Assembly: GCA_002336845.1 (NCBI GenBank)
Contig: DDEX01000108.1
Location: forward strand, 11,821-75,820
DNA length: 64,000 nt
Origin: Rhodobacteraceae bacterium UBA1943
GTDB taxonomy: Bacteria; Pseudomonadota; Alphaproteobacteria; Rhodobacterales; Rhodobacteraceae
Direction of reading: 5' to 3'
Of this stretch, positions 43,719 through 52,212 are shown in pieces. Each line of letters opens with the position of its first letter. Within the stretch, counting starts at the first letter, position 1. The notes below the pieces were generated by a model. It worked only from the letters and a program-made list of their open reading frames with translations, was not told the DNA's origin and ran no database searches. A program made the translations under genes and the position numbers.

Positions 43719-44780
43719 CTACCTCCCTGCCAAGGCCGCCTGCCAGCGCGCGATCAGCCGGGCGCGCTTGGACTGATCCAGATAGACCAGAAGGCCGGGC
43801 GAAACCGGCACCGGGCGCAGTTGCGCGCCCAAGGCCGCTTCCATCGCGCCCGCGCTGTTTTCGGCCGAAACCTCAAGGCTGACGGCGGGCAGACGCAATT
43901 TTTCCGCAAGGATGGTCTGGCCAGACTTCGACATGACAAAGCCCAGAAACCGCGCGCCCAGATCGGGCCGCGCCGCCGCGCGAGGCACCAGCCCCACGCG
44001 GCTGACAACCACAGTGAAATCGCGTGGCAAGACAAGGCCCACGTTCGGATGGCTGCGCGCCCAGTCGGCGGCATAAGAGCCAAGGATGTTGTAGCCTACC
44101 AGAAGCCGCCCGTCAGACACCCGCTCCAGAATGTCCTGAGAGGTCGGAAACTCCTGCACCTCCGCCTCGCCCATCGCCCGGATCACCGACCAGATGTCGG
44201 GGTAATGTTCCTGATCACGGGCCAGAAACAGAAAACCCACGGCGGATTTTTCGATGTCATAGGTGCCGATCCGGCCGTTCGCCGCCGCACCCTGCCGGGC
44301 CAGCCATTCGACCAGTTCAAACCGGGTGGAGGGTGGGGTTACGCCGGAAAAAGCGGGGCGGTAATAAACCAGAACGGCAGGTTCGAATGTCAGCGCAAAG
44401 GCCATGTTGCGCCAGTTGGCCCAGCGGGGCCAGGCGGCGCTTTCGGGCACCTGCGCCTCTTGCGCATAGCCGTCATTGGCCAGTTTCACCTGCAAGTCCA
44501 TGGCCGAGGAAAAGGCAAAATCGGCCGTCATGCCGCCCGCGTCGGTTTCCTCAATGATGCGTGTGGCGATCTGGCCTGTCAGTAGGTCTTCATAGCGCAC
44601 GGTCACATCGGGGTTCTCAGCCTGAAATCCCGCGATCAGTGGCTGGGCCAATCGTTCGTCCAGCGAGGAATAAATCGTCACCACCTTGTCCGATGCCCCC
44701 GAAGGGGCGGGGAAGGTGAAAACCTCTGCCTGCGCGGGCAGGCAGGACAGCATCAGAACAAAGGCCAGACGCATCAGCAT
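43719..44780 (-). CDS. Periplasmic ABC-type binding protein linked to TctDE
   Basis: This 353-residue secreted protein has a signal peptide (ending PAQA) and the start VVTIYSSLDERLAQPLIAGF, like iron- or phosphonate-type SBP_bac_6/11 proteins. No ABC permease or ATPase is nearby. It lies between tctCBA and the divergent tctDE genes. I infer that it feeds ligand to the sensor TctE rather than to a transporter, as auxiliary binding proteins do in some TctDE-like systems. The ATG at 44780 is one of three close start options. Confidence 0.75.
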   Translation of the reverse strand: MLMRLAFVLMLSCLPAQAEVFTFPAPSGASDKVVTIYSSLDERLAQPLIAGFQAENPDVTVRYEDLLTGQIATRIIEETDAGGMTADFAFSSAMDLQVKLANDGYAQEAQVPESAAWPRWANWRNMAFALTFEPAVLVYYRPAFSGVTPPSTRFELVEWLARQGAAANGRIGTYDIEKSAVGFLFLARDQEHYPDIWSVIRAMGEAEVQEFPTSQDILERVSDGRLLVGYNILGSYAADWARSHPNVGLVLPRDFTVVVSRVGLVPRAAARPDLGARFLGFVMSKSGQTILAEKLRLPAVSLEVSAENSAGAMEAALGAQLRPVPVSPGLLVYLDQSKRARLIARWQAALAGR

Positions 44781-44855
44781 GGGCACATCATGTCAGCGCC
44801 AAGCCCGGTTCACAACGCCGCCGTGGTTCCGTAGGATCAGCGGCAGGGGGGCAAG

Positions 44856-45524
44856 ATGCGCATTCTCTTGGTCGAGGATAACGAGCCGCTGGCCGAAGGC
44901 CTGGCGCAATTGCTGAGCGGTGCTGGCTATGCCGTGGACCGGGTGGGCGATGGCCTCTCTGCCGAGGCATTGGCGGCGGCAGAGAGGTTCGACCTGATCA
45001 TCCTTGATCTGAACCTGCCAGAGATGGACGGCCTTTCGTTCCTGCGGGCCATGCGGGCGCGGCACAATCAGGCGGCAGTGCTGATCCTGACCGCGCGCGG
45101 CACGCCGGAAGACCGCATTCGCGGGCTTGACCTTGGGGCTGACGATTATCTGGTCAAACCTTTTGATATTGGCGAGTTCGAGGCGAGGGTCCGCTCGCTT
45201 CTGCGGCGTCAGGCGGGATTGCGTGCCGCCGAGGTGACGGTGGGCGCGGTCAAGCTGGACCTTGCCGCCCGCCGCTTTTCTGCCGACGGCCAGGCGCTTG
45301 ACCTGCCCGCGCGCGAACATGCGTTGCTGGAGCTGTTGTTCATGCGGGCGGGCAAGGTGGTGACCAAAGAGGCCATCGTGCAGTCGATGACCAGCCTTGA
45401 TGACAGCCTGTCCGACAATGCCATTGAACAATATACCAGCCGCCTGCGGCGGCGCCTTGCGCCTTTTGGCGTAAATCTGCGCACCGCGCGCGGAATTGGC
45501 TATTACATCGAGCGTGGCACCTGA
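44856..45524 (+). CDS. tctD: Response regulator TctD (OmpR family)
   Basis: This 222-residue protein has a receiver domain (ILLVEDNEPLAEGL, phospho-acceptor Asp in IILDLNLPEMDG at about residue 51, lysine in YLVKPFDIGEFE) and an OmpR-type DNA-binding domain ending RLRRRLAPFGVNLRTARGIG. It is divergent from the binding-protein gene and overlaps the sensor kinase start by one base. It probably activates tctCBA. Confidence 0.88.
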   Translation: MRILLVEDNEPLAEGLAQLLSGAGYAVDRVGDGLSAEALAAAERFDLIILDLNLPEMDGLSFLRAMRARHNQAAVLILTARGTPEDRIRGLDLGADDYLVKPFDIGEFEARVRSLLRRQAGLRAAEVTVGAVKLDLAARRFSADGQALDLPAREHALLELLFMRAGKVVTKEAIVQSMTSLDDSLSDNAIEQYTSRLRRRLAPFGVNLRTARGIGYYIERGT

Positions 45525-46888
45525 TGATGGGCAGCCTGCGCCGCCGCCTTCTGGCCTGGCTTCTGGCGGCGACGGTCGTTCTGGACCTGCTTGCCTTGGC
45601 CGATACCTGGCGCGAGGCGGCCGAAACCGCAACCGACCTGTCCGACCGGGTTCTTGCCGGATCGGCGCTGGCGATTGCCGAGCGCGTGACTGTCAGCGAG
45701 GATACGGGCCTGTCGGTCGATATTCCCTATTCCGCGCTGGAGATGCTGACATCGACCGCGCAGGACCGGGTGTTCTACCGGGTGGACGGGCCGCAGGGGT
45801 TCATCACCGGCTACGAACGGCTTGCGCGCGCCGAACCGGGTGCCGATGGCAAGGGTTTTGCCGACAGCAGCTTTGCCGGCGATCCGATCCGCCTGATCAC
45901 GCTTGCGCGCACCGCCACCACGGGCATCGGGGCGGTGCCTTTCACGGTGACGGTGGCGGAATCGACCCTTGCCCGACGGGAGTTGACACAAGCCATCCTG
46001 CTTTCATCGGCCCTGCGACTGCTTGGCATGATCCTTGGGGCGGCGGCCATCGTGTGGATTGCGGTTCCCCTGGCGCTGCGCCCGCTGAACCGGCTGAGCG
46101 AGGCAATTGCCGACCGCTCGCCCGACGATCTGTCACCCATCCGTGCCGAGGTGCCGACCGAGGTGCAAGGGTTGGTAGAGGCGGTGAACTCGCTGATGCT
46201 GCGGCTTGAGACGGCTCTGGATGCCTTGCGCAACTTTACAGGTAACGCGGGACATCAATTGCGAACGCCCCTGGCGGTGATCCGCACGCAACTGGCACTG
46301 GCCGAGCGATCGGATACCCCCGACGCTGCGCGTCAGGCCACGGCCAAGGCCGATGCCGCCCTTGCCGATGCCGAACGCATTCTTGCGCAGCTTTTGCTGC
46401 TGGCGCGGGTCGATGCCGCCGCTGGCCAATCGGGGGCCCCGGTCGAGGTGGCGGCGCTGGCCCGCGAGGTGACTGGCGAGATGATACCCCGCGCCGCCGC
46501 AGCAGGAATCGACCTGGGCTTTACCGGCGGCCCGGCCTTCGCGCGGGCCGAGCCGGTCCTCTTGGCCGAGGCGTTGAAGAACCTGATCGACAATGCCCTT
46601 GCCTATGCCGGAACGGGCACTGTGGTGACGGTAGAGGTGGCGCGCGGCGAGCAAACCGTTGTTCTGGCGGTCGAGGATGACGGCCCGGGCATCCCTGCCG
46701 CCGCCCGCGCCCGGCTGACGGCGCGCTTCGCCCGTGGCGCCTCGGGACAGGCGGGGCTGGGCCTTGGCCTGCCCATCGTGGCCGAAATCGCGGCGCTGTT
46801 CGGCGGGCAGTTGCTTTTGGTGCGCGGCCCGCAAGGCAAGGGCCTGCGCGCCGAATTGTATCTTCCAAACGCGGAGATCCCAGCATGA
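45524..46888 (+). CDS. tctE: Sensor histidine kinase TctE
   Basis: This 454-residue kinase has an N-terminal membrane helix, a periplasmic domain of about 120 residues, a second helix near residue 160, and a HAMP-like linker. The H-box (GNAGHQLRTPLAVIR, His at about residue 244), the N-box (EALKNLIDNALAYAG), G1 (VEDDGPGIP) and G2 (GLGLGLPIVAEI) follow. It pairs with TctD. The 2TCS TctE-type N-terminal domain would sense the carboxylate or the extra binding protein. Confidence 0.88.
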   Translation: MMGSLRRRLLAWLLAATVVLDLLALADTWREAAETATDLSDRVLAGSALAIAERVTVSEDTGLSVDIPYSALEMLTSTAQDRVFYRVDGPQGFITGYERLARAEPGADGKGFADSSFAGDPIRLITLARTATTGIGAVPFTVTVAESTLARRELTQAILLSSALRLLGMILGAAAIVWIAVPLALRPLNRLSEAIADRSPDDLSPIRAEVPTEVQGLVEAVNSLMLRLETALDALRNFTGNAGHQLRTPLAVIRTQLALAERSDTPDAARQATAKADAALADAERILAQLLLLARVDAAAGQSGAPVEVAALAREVTGEMIPRAAAAGIDLGFTGGPAFARAEPVLLAEALKNLIDNALAYAGTGTVVTVEVARGEQTVVLAVEDDGPGIPAAARARLTARFARGASGQAGLGLGLPIVAEIAALFGGQLLLVRGPQGKGLRAELYLPNAEIPA

Positions 46889-47559
46889 TGGACCGTGAAC
46901 AGCGCCCGCCTTCCTCGCCAGTCTGTTCGCTGGCTGAAGTGGAAGGGCATGACGTGCAACAGGAACTGGAGGTCGCCCGCTGGCGGCGTGCCGAACGCGA
47001 ACGGTTGCGCGCCGAACGCATGGCGCTGGGCGTGGCCGCGCGGCAGGATTGGGCGACTGCCCTCATGCGTCATCTTTCGGCGGGCCTGCCCGGCTGGCTG
47101 GGCGATCCGAAAGGCCGGGTGATCTCGGGCTATTGGCCGATCAAGGGAGAGGCGGACTTGCGCCCCTGGCTGACCGCATTGCACGCGGCGGGGGCGCTTG
47201 TCGTGCTGCCGGTGGTGGTTCAAAAGGCCAGCCCGCTGGTCTTTCGCCGCTGGCACCCCGGTATGACGATGGAGCGGGGCGACTGGAACATCCCTGTGCC
47301 GCCTGCATCTGCCGAGGTGCTTCATCCAGACCTTGCACTGGCGCCCTTGGTCGGCTGGGACCGCGCAAATTATCGGCTGGGCTATGGCGGCGGGTATTTC
47401 GACCGCACGCTGGCTGCATCCCGCCCGCGTCCCTTTGTGGTGGGCGTAGGTTTGCAATCGGCTGAACTGCCCACCGTCTTCCCGCAATGGCACGATATTC
47501 CGATGTCGGTCATCGTGACCGAAGCGGGCACGGTTGGAACGGGTGCTCAGTCGATCTGA
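46885..47559 (+). CDS. 5-formyltetrahydrofolate cyclo-ligase
   Basis: This 224-residue ATP-dependent enzyme converts 5-formyl-THF to 5,10-methenyl-THF. The signature GYGGGYFDRTL (about residue 170) and the basic N-terminal segment ARWRRAERERLRAERMALG are clear. It overlaps the tctE stop (ATGA) and is convergent with the Trm112 gene (13-base overlap). It is a housekeeping gene and likely is read through from tctDE. Confidence 0.88.
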   Translation: MMDREQRPPSSPVCSLAEVEGHDVQQELEVARWRRAERERLRAERMALGVAARQDWATALMRHLSAGLPGWLGDPKGRVISGYWPIKGEADLRPWLTALHAAGALVVLPVVVQKASPLVFRRWHPGMTMERGDWNIPVPPASAEVLHPDLALAPLVGWDRANYRLGYGGGYFDRTLAASRPRPFVVGVGLQSAELPTVFPQWHDIPMSVIVTEAGTVGTGAQSI

Positions 47560-47729
47560 CGTGCCTCGCTGACCAGCATGATCGGAATGCCGTCACGGAT
47601 CGGAAAGGCCAGATGCGCGGCCTTGGAAATCAGCTCCTGCGCTTCGGCGTCATAGGTCAGCACGGCGTGGGTGACCGGGCAAACCAGCGCCTCGAGCATA
47701 CGCCGGTCGTAAAGGGGGGTATCGGTCAT
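47547..47729 (-). CDS. Trm112-family protein
   Basis: This 60-residue protein matches the Trm112 family in the central VCPVTHAVLTYD and terminal LAFPIRDGIPIMLVSEAR segments. In eukaryotes Trm112 activates methyltransferases; bacterial members are small and poorly studied. Its start overlaps the LON-domain gene stop by 4 bases. Confidence 0.88.
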   Translation of the reverse strand: MTDTPLYDRRMLEALVCPVTHAVLTYDAEAQELISKAAHLAFPIRDGIPIMLVSEARQID

Positions 47730-48370
47730 TGCAGAGCCTCGTCAGGGGCGCCGCCAGAGCGCAGCGCGAATTCGATCAGGGTCACCAGCGTTTCGCGCCG
47801 GGCAGTCAACGACGGGGATTCCAGCAGCGCCTGTTTGTCCTCGGGCGACAGCGGTAACAGCATGGACAGCGCATTGATCAGCATCTCTGTCTCGGCATCC
47901 TTCAGGCTGGACCAATCGGTCCCCAGCTTGCGCGCCGCCAGAAAGCGGCCCAGCAGATCAAGAAAGGCGTGCCTGTCAAAGCCGCTGTCCTCCTCGGGCA
48001 GGCCGAGGTCGCGGGCGAAGGGCGCCCAATCCACCAGGCAGCGGCGATAGGGCGAAAAGCCTTGCACTTCTTCACGGATGCGAAAGCGCGACACGCCAGT
48101 CAGCGTGATCATGTAGCGCCCGTCCTCGGTTTCGTTGAACGCGGTCAGCCGACCGGCACAGCCGATGGCTGACAGCCGCTTTTCGCCCCCCGGCACGTCG
48201 CGCGGCTGGATCATCCCGATCAGCCGCGCGGGCGACTTCAGGCAGTCGTCCAACATCGCCAGATAGCGCGGCTCGAAGATATGCAAGGGCAACCGGGCGC
48301 GTGGCAGCAGCAGCGCACCCGGCAACGGAAAGACCGCAATCGTATCGGGCAGGTCGATGGCTTTCATCAT
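47726..48370 (-). CDS. LON peptidase substrate-binding-domain protein
   Basis: This 214-residue protein is a stand-alone Lon N-terminal (LON_substr_bdg) domain with the typical IAVFPLPGALLLPRARLPLH and IFEPRYLAMLDDCL segments and no ATPase or protease domain. The start is ATG 48370 or the next codon, with GGGGGC upstream. It follows the thioredoxin gene by 26 bases, a conserved order in Rhodobacteraceae. Confidence 0.88.
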   Translation of the reverse strand: MMKAIDLPDTIAVFPLPGALLLPRARLPLHIFEPRYLAMLDDCLKSPARLIGMIQPRDVPGGEKRLSAIGCAGRLTAFNETEDGRYMITLTGVSRFRIREEVQGFSPYRRCLVDWAPFARDLGLPEEDSGFDRHAFLDLLGRFLAARKLGTDWSSLKDAETEMLINALSMLLPLSPEDKQALLESPSLTARRETLVTLIEFALRSGGAPDEALQ

Positions 48371-48396
48371 GCCCCCGAAAATAGCGCGAAAAGGGT

Positions 48397-49317
48397 TCAG
48401 GCGAAGATCATCGACGACAGGCGGCGGCGGCCCTTGAGGACAATGGGATCCTGCGGCTTCAGCGCATCGAAAATCGTGAAAAGCTGCGCGCGCGCGGCAC
48501 CGTCGTTCCATTCGCGGTCCAGCTTGAACAGGTCAAGCAGGGTATCCACCGCCCCTTCGACATCGCCGGTGGCGTGCAGCGCGGTGGCCAGATCAAACAT
48601 CACCTGCCGGTCGCCGGGGGCCTTGGCCAGTGCTGCGCGCAATTCCTCAACCGGGCCAGCCTTGGCGGCTTGCTTGGCCAGTTCAATCTGCGCCCGTGCC
48701 GCCTCGACCTCTTTCGACTTGGCAAGGGCGGCGGGGGCGTTGGTCACCAGCACCTCGGCCTGATCCAGATTGCCCACCGCAAGATGGGCGCGGATCAGCC
48801 CGCCATAGGCACCGGCATTCTCGGGCTCTTCCTCAAGGATCGCGGCAAAGGTTTCAGCCGCATCGGCAGCCGCGCCCTCGGCCAGCATCTGCTCTGCCGC
48901 CTCAAGCGCCTCGGCCAGACCGCCATCGGCGGCACCTGGACCCATCGCCCCGACCGTCTCGACGAACCGCTTGATGTCGGACGGCGGCAGCGCGCCCTGA
49001 AAGCCGTCAACCGGCTGGCCCTGCCAGAAGGCATAAACGGTTGGAATCGACTGGATTCGCAATTGGCTTGCGATCATCTGGTTTTCATCGACATTCACCT
49101 TGACCATCCGCACGGCCCCCTTGGCGGCGGTGACGGCGGCTTCCAGCGCGGGGCCAAGCGTTTTACAGGGCCCACACCATGGCGCCCAGAAATCGACGAT
49201 CACCGGAACCTCGCGCGAGGTTTCGATCACATCCTTCATGAAGGTGGCTTCGCTACCGTCCTTGATCAGGTCGGCGTTGGCAGGTTGCGCGGCGGTCTTT
49301 TCGGCGGTCCCGAACAT
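48397..49317 (-). CDS. Thioredoxin-TPR co-chaperone (YbbN/CnoX-like)
   Basis: This 306-residue cytoplasmic protein has an N-terminal thioredoxin domain with an intact WCGPC site (about residue 48) and a C-terminal region of TPR-like helices (LLDLFKLDREWNDGAARAQL). This is the domain plan of YbbN/CnoX, which protects proteins during oxidative stress and hands them to chaperonins. I chose the ATG at 49317 because earlier starts add non-homologous sequence. It heads the minus-strand group with the LON and Trm112 genes. Confidence 0.88.
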   Translation of the reverse strand: MFGTAEKTAAQPANADLIKDGSEATFMKDVIETSREVPVIVDFWAPWCGPCKTLGPALEAAVTAAKGAVRMVKVNVDENQMIASQLRIQSIPTVYAFWQGQPVDGFQGALPPSDIKRFVETVGAMGPGAADGGLAEALEAAEQMLAEGAAADAAETFAAILEEEPENAGAYGGLIRAHLAVGNLDQAEVLVTNAPAALAKSKEVEAARAQIELAKQAAKAGPVEELRAALAKAPGDRQVMFDLATALHATGDVEGAVDTLLDLFKLDREWNDGAARAQLFTIFDALKPQDPIVLKGRRRLSSMIFA

Positions 49318-49442
49318 GGCATCCTCGAACGGAAAGGGTGGGTTGCCCGCAATATGAGGTGCTTTGCCGCCGAATTGAAGGGGGTGGTCAGGGTTTACAG
49401 TCGCCGAGGCGCCGCCTAGCCTGCCCGGAAAAGGAGGCTGCG

Positions 49443-50081
49443 ATGCCCGTTCTTCTGTGCTTTGGCGACAGCAACACCCATGGTACGCCGCCGATGCGGC
49501 GGCAGGGCGAATACAACCGCTTCGACGCCACCACCCGTTGGCCGGTGCTGGCGGCACGGGCGCTTGGCTGGGAGCTGGTGGAGGAAGGGTTGCCGGGGCG
49601 CACCGCGCAATTCGCCGACCCGGTGATGGGCGCGCATATGGATGGGCGCGACGGGCTGAAAATTGCCCTGCAAAGCCACGGGCCGATCGATTTCCTGTCG
49701 ATCATGCTGGGCACCAATGATGCCAAGGCCCGTTATGGTGCCAGCCCCGAACTGATCACCGGCGGAATTGCCGCGTTGCTGGACATCGCGCAGTCCGTGG
49801 AAATGCAGGATCGGCATGGCGGTTTCCGCATTCTGCTGATCTGCCCGCCGCCGGTTCTGGAGCAGGGTCCGATCATGGATCAGTTCTATGGCGCAAGGGC
49901 GCGGGGGCTGGCCTTGCCGCCGTTGTTCGCCAACCTTGCCCGCGCAAGGCGCTGCGGTTTTCTGGACGCGGGCACGCTGATTGAGGTCAGCCCGCAGGAT
50001 GGCGTGCATTTCGAGGCAGCCACCCATGCTGTGCTTGCCCGGGGTGTGGCGCAGGCGCTGGCCGATCTGGCGGCAGGCTGA
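49443..50081 (+). CDS. SGNH/GDSL-type esterase (arylesterase-like)
   Basis: This 212-residue hydrolase has the block-I serine motif CFGDSNTHGT (about residue 10), the block-III MLGTNDAKAR and the C-terminal DGVHFEAATH with the catalytic Asp and His. No signal peptide is present, so it is probably cytoplasmic. AGGAGG lies 6 bases before the ATG. It is next to the exopolysaccharide genes and could deacylate sugars, but a general esterase role is as likely. Confidence 0.85.
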   Translation: MPVLLCFGDSNTHGTPPMRRQGEYNRFDATTRWPVLAARALGWELVEEGLPGRTAQFADPVMGAHMDGRDGLKIALQSHGPIDFLSIMLGTNDAKARYGASPELITGGIAALLDIAQSVEMQDRHGGFRILLICPPPVLEQGPIMDQFYGARARGLALPPLFANLARARRCGFLDAGTLIEVSPQDGVHFEAATHAVLARGVAQALADLAAG

Positions 50082-50086
50082 GGGTT

Positions 50087-50863
50087 TCAGGCGGAGGGGC
50101 CCAGATCGACCCAGCCGCAGCGGCGCGCGAATTCTTCGGGCCGGACCTCGGTATCAATCGCCATGTTCTGGCGGAAGTCGCGCGACCGCCAGTCGTTCCA
50201 GCGGTTGCGCCAGATATGCAGGCCCGACCGGGAAATCTTGATGATCGGCGACCGCAACGGCAGCACCGCCCGCCACTTGCGGCGCATATAGTGGTAACAG
50301 GCGGTGAAGTCGCTGTCCAAAGCCTCGTGATAGCGGTCGTTGTGAATCAGCGGCAGCGCACCGGCATAGGCGCGGAACCCCTTGGTCCGTGCCGTGGCCA
50401 CAATGTCAGTGCCATACATATGCCAGCCCGGCAGCCCCTCGTCGAACCGCAAACCCGCAGACCGCTTCATGATGATCAGCAATTCGTCGAAACTTTGCAC
50501 CTCGACCGGGGTAAGGGCCACGCTTCCTGCGATCAGCCCGATGGAAGACGACCACACCGGCCCGATATGTGCCGCATCAAGACCGACGCCAAAGCTGCCG
50601 AACAGCGCCCAGTCCTCGGGCAGTTCGGCCAGTCGGGCGCGTAGTACGGCGTCCCAGCCCTTCGGCAGATAGACATCATGGTGGACGAACACCACGATGT
50701 CGGCGTCGGTGGCATCCAGTGCGCGATTATAGGCGACCGAGGCCGACGGCGCGCCCCATTCGACATAAAGCGGCAGGCTGCCATCGACGATGCAGGGAGA
50801 ACGGCCAAGGTTGGCGTTCAGGATCGCCTCGGAATGGCTGGCACAGCACAGGACGATGTTCAT
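50087..50863 (-). CDS. Glycosyltransferase (GT-A-like)
   Basis: This 258-residue protein has the acidic DIVVFVHHDVYLP segment near residue 55 and WHMYGTDIVATART near residue 145, as in small family-2-like glycosyltransferases. It overlaps the next glycosyltransferase gene by 4 bases. The activated sugar used cannot be told. It is probably one of the chain-building enzymes of the exopolysaccharide locus. Confidence 0.7.
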   Translation of the reverse strand: MNIVLCCASHSEAILNANLGRSPCIVDGSLPLYVEWGAPSASVAYNRALDATDADIVVFVHHDVYLPKGWDAVLRARLAELPEDWALFGSFGVGLDAAHIGPVWSSSIGLIAGSVALTPVEVQSFDELLIIMKRSAGLRFDEGLPGWHMYGTDIVATARTKGFRAYAGALPLIHNDRYHEALDSDFTACYHYMRRKWRAVLPLRSPIIKISRSGLHIWRNRWNDWRSRDFRQNMAIDTEVRPEEFARRCGWVDLGPSA

Positions 50864-52077
50864 GGTTGCTCTCCGAACAGGCGGGCCAGCTTTGCCGCCT
50901 CTTGATCAATATCGTGCCGGGCAAACACCCGGGCGCGCGCAGCCGCGCCCATGGCCCGTAGTGTCTGGGGCGGCGTGGCGGCCAGCGTGCCGATGGCCAT
51001 GGCAAGGGCTGCCGCATCGCCCGCAGGCACAAGCCAGCCCACCTCTGGTGTGACCAGTTCCGGCACCCCGGCAATCGTGGTCGCAATCACAGGCCTGCCT
51101 GCCGCCATCGCCTCCATCACCACCACGGGCAACCCCTCGGCAAACGAGGGCAGGATAAGGGCCGTCGCATTTGCCAGTGCCTGCTTGACCCCGGTCTCGT
51201 CCTGCCAGCCGGCCAGACGGATGCGGCCCGACAGACCGGCGCTGGCAATCGCGGCTTCGATCTGGCTGCGCAACTCGCCGTCACCCACCAGTGTCAGGCG
51301 CAGGCCGGGCAGGGCAGGGGCGGCAAGCGCCATTGCATCGACCAAGAGGCCAAAGCCTTTTTGCCCGGCCAGGCGACCAATGGCGACCAGGTGCGGCCCT
51401 CCGTCGGGCAGGGGGGCCGGGCTGGCAAAGCCGCCGGGTTCGATGCCGCAATGAACCACGGCAATCTTGCTCCAGTCCTTGGGCGCAGCCCATCGGCACA
51501 ACTGGCTGCGGCCATAGGATGAAATTGCCACCACCGCCTTTGCGCCGGCGATCTTGTCTCCCAGTGCCAGGGCGTGGGGGGCGTCGAATTCCTCAGGGCC
51601 ATGGGCGGTAAAGCTATAGTCCGGCCCGCCCATCAACCTTGCCAGCATGGCGACGGTGGCAGAGTTGGTGCCGAAATGCGCGTGCAGATGGCTGACACCT
51701 TCATGCTTGCAACGCCGGGCAACATGTGCCGCCTCAAGCCAATAGACCACATGGCGCAACCGCCCGCCGGTTCCAGGCACACCGCCCGCGCCACGCGCGC
51801 CGCAGGCCAAAGCCAGCCGCAACGCCTTGACGGCCTGCCCCGGGCGCGCCGCCATCCACCCAAAGGCCGAGGTTGCCAGCCGACGCCCGCCCATTTCCAG
51901 CACATGCTCGGTGCGCCGGTTTTCGGCCAGGTCGGCCGCATCCTTCAGGGCCGCACGATCCGACCGCATCGACAGACGCAGCACGCTGTGCCCCTGCCGT
52001 TCCAGCGCGGCAATCTCGCGCCGGATGAACGTGTGCGAGGCACGCGGATAGGTATTGACCAGATAGGCAATCTTCAC
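50860..52077 (-). CDS. Glycosyltransferase family 4 (WcaL-like)
   Basis: This 405-residue protein has a GT-B fold: IAYLVNTYPRASHTFIRREI at the N-terminus and a C-terminal nucleotide-sugar site (PSFAEGLPVVVMEAMAAGRP, with the EX7E-type acidic residues). The opening resembles the WcaL/colanic-acid group. It is transcribed first in a two-gene unit with the smaller glycosyltransferase and is divergent from the flippase. Confidence 0.88.
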   Translation of the reverse strand: MKIAYLVNTYPRASHTFIRREIAALERQGHSVLRLSMRSDRAALKDAADLAENRRTEHVLEMGGRRLATSAFGWMAARPGQAVKALRLALACGARGAGGVPGTGGRLRHVVYWLEAAHVARRCKHEGVSHLHAHFGTNSATVAMLARLMGGPDYSFTAHGPEEFDAPHALALGDKIAGAKAVVAISSYGRSQLCRWAAPKDWSKIAVVHCGIEPGGFASPAPLPDGGPHLVAIGRLAGQKGFGLLVDAMALAAPALPGLRLTLVGDGELRSQIEAAIASAGLSGRIRLAGWQDETGVKQALANATALILPSFAEGLPVVVMEAMAAGRPVIATTIAGVPELVTPEVGWLVPAGDAAALAMAIGTLAATPPQTLRAMGAAARARVFARHDIDQEAAKLARLFGEQP

Positions 52078-52212
52078 GGGGCACCTTTTTCGGCCCGCCT
52101 AACGCTGCCCTGCGGCAAAGTTGTGGCCAAGACCTGTGCCCGCAGCCATAACCCGGACAGAAGCCACTGGTAAAGCGGGTCGGAATCGGCTTTCGCAGGT
52201 GCAAAGGTCGTT

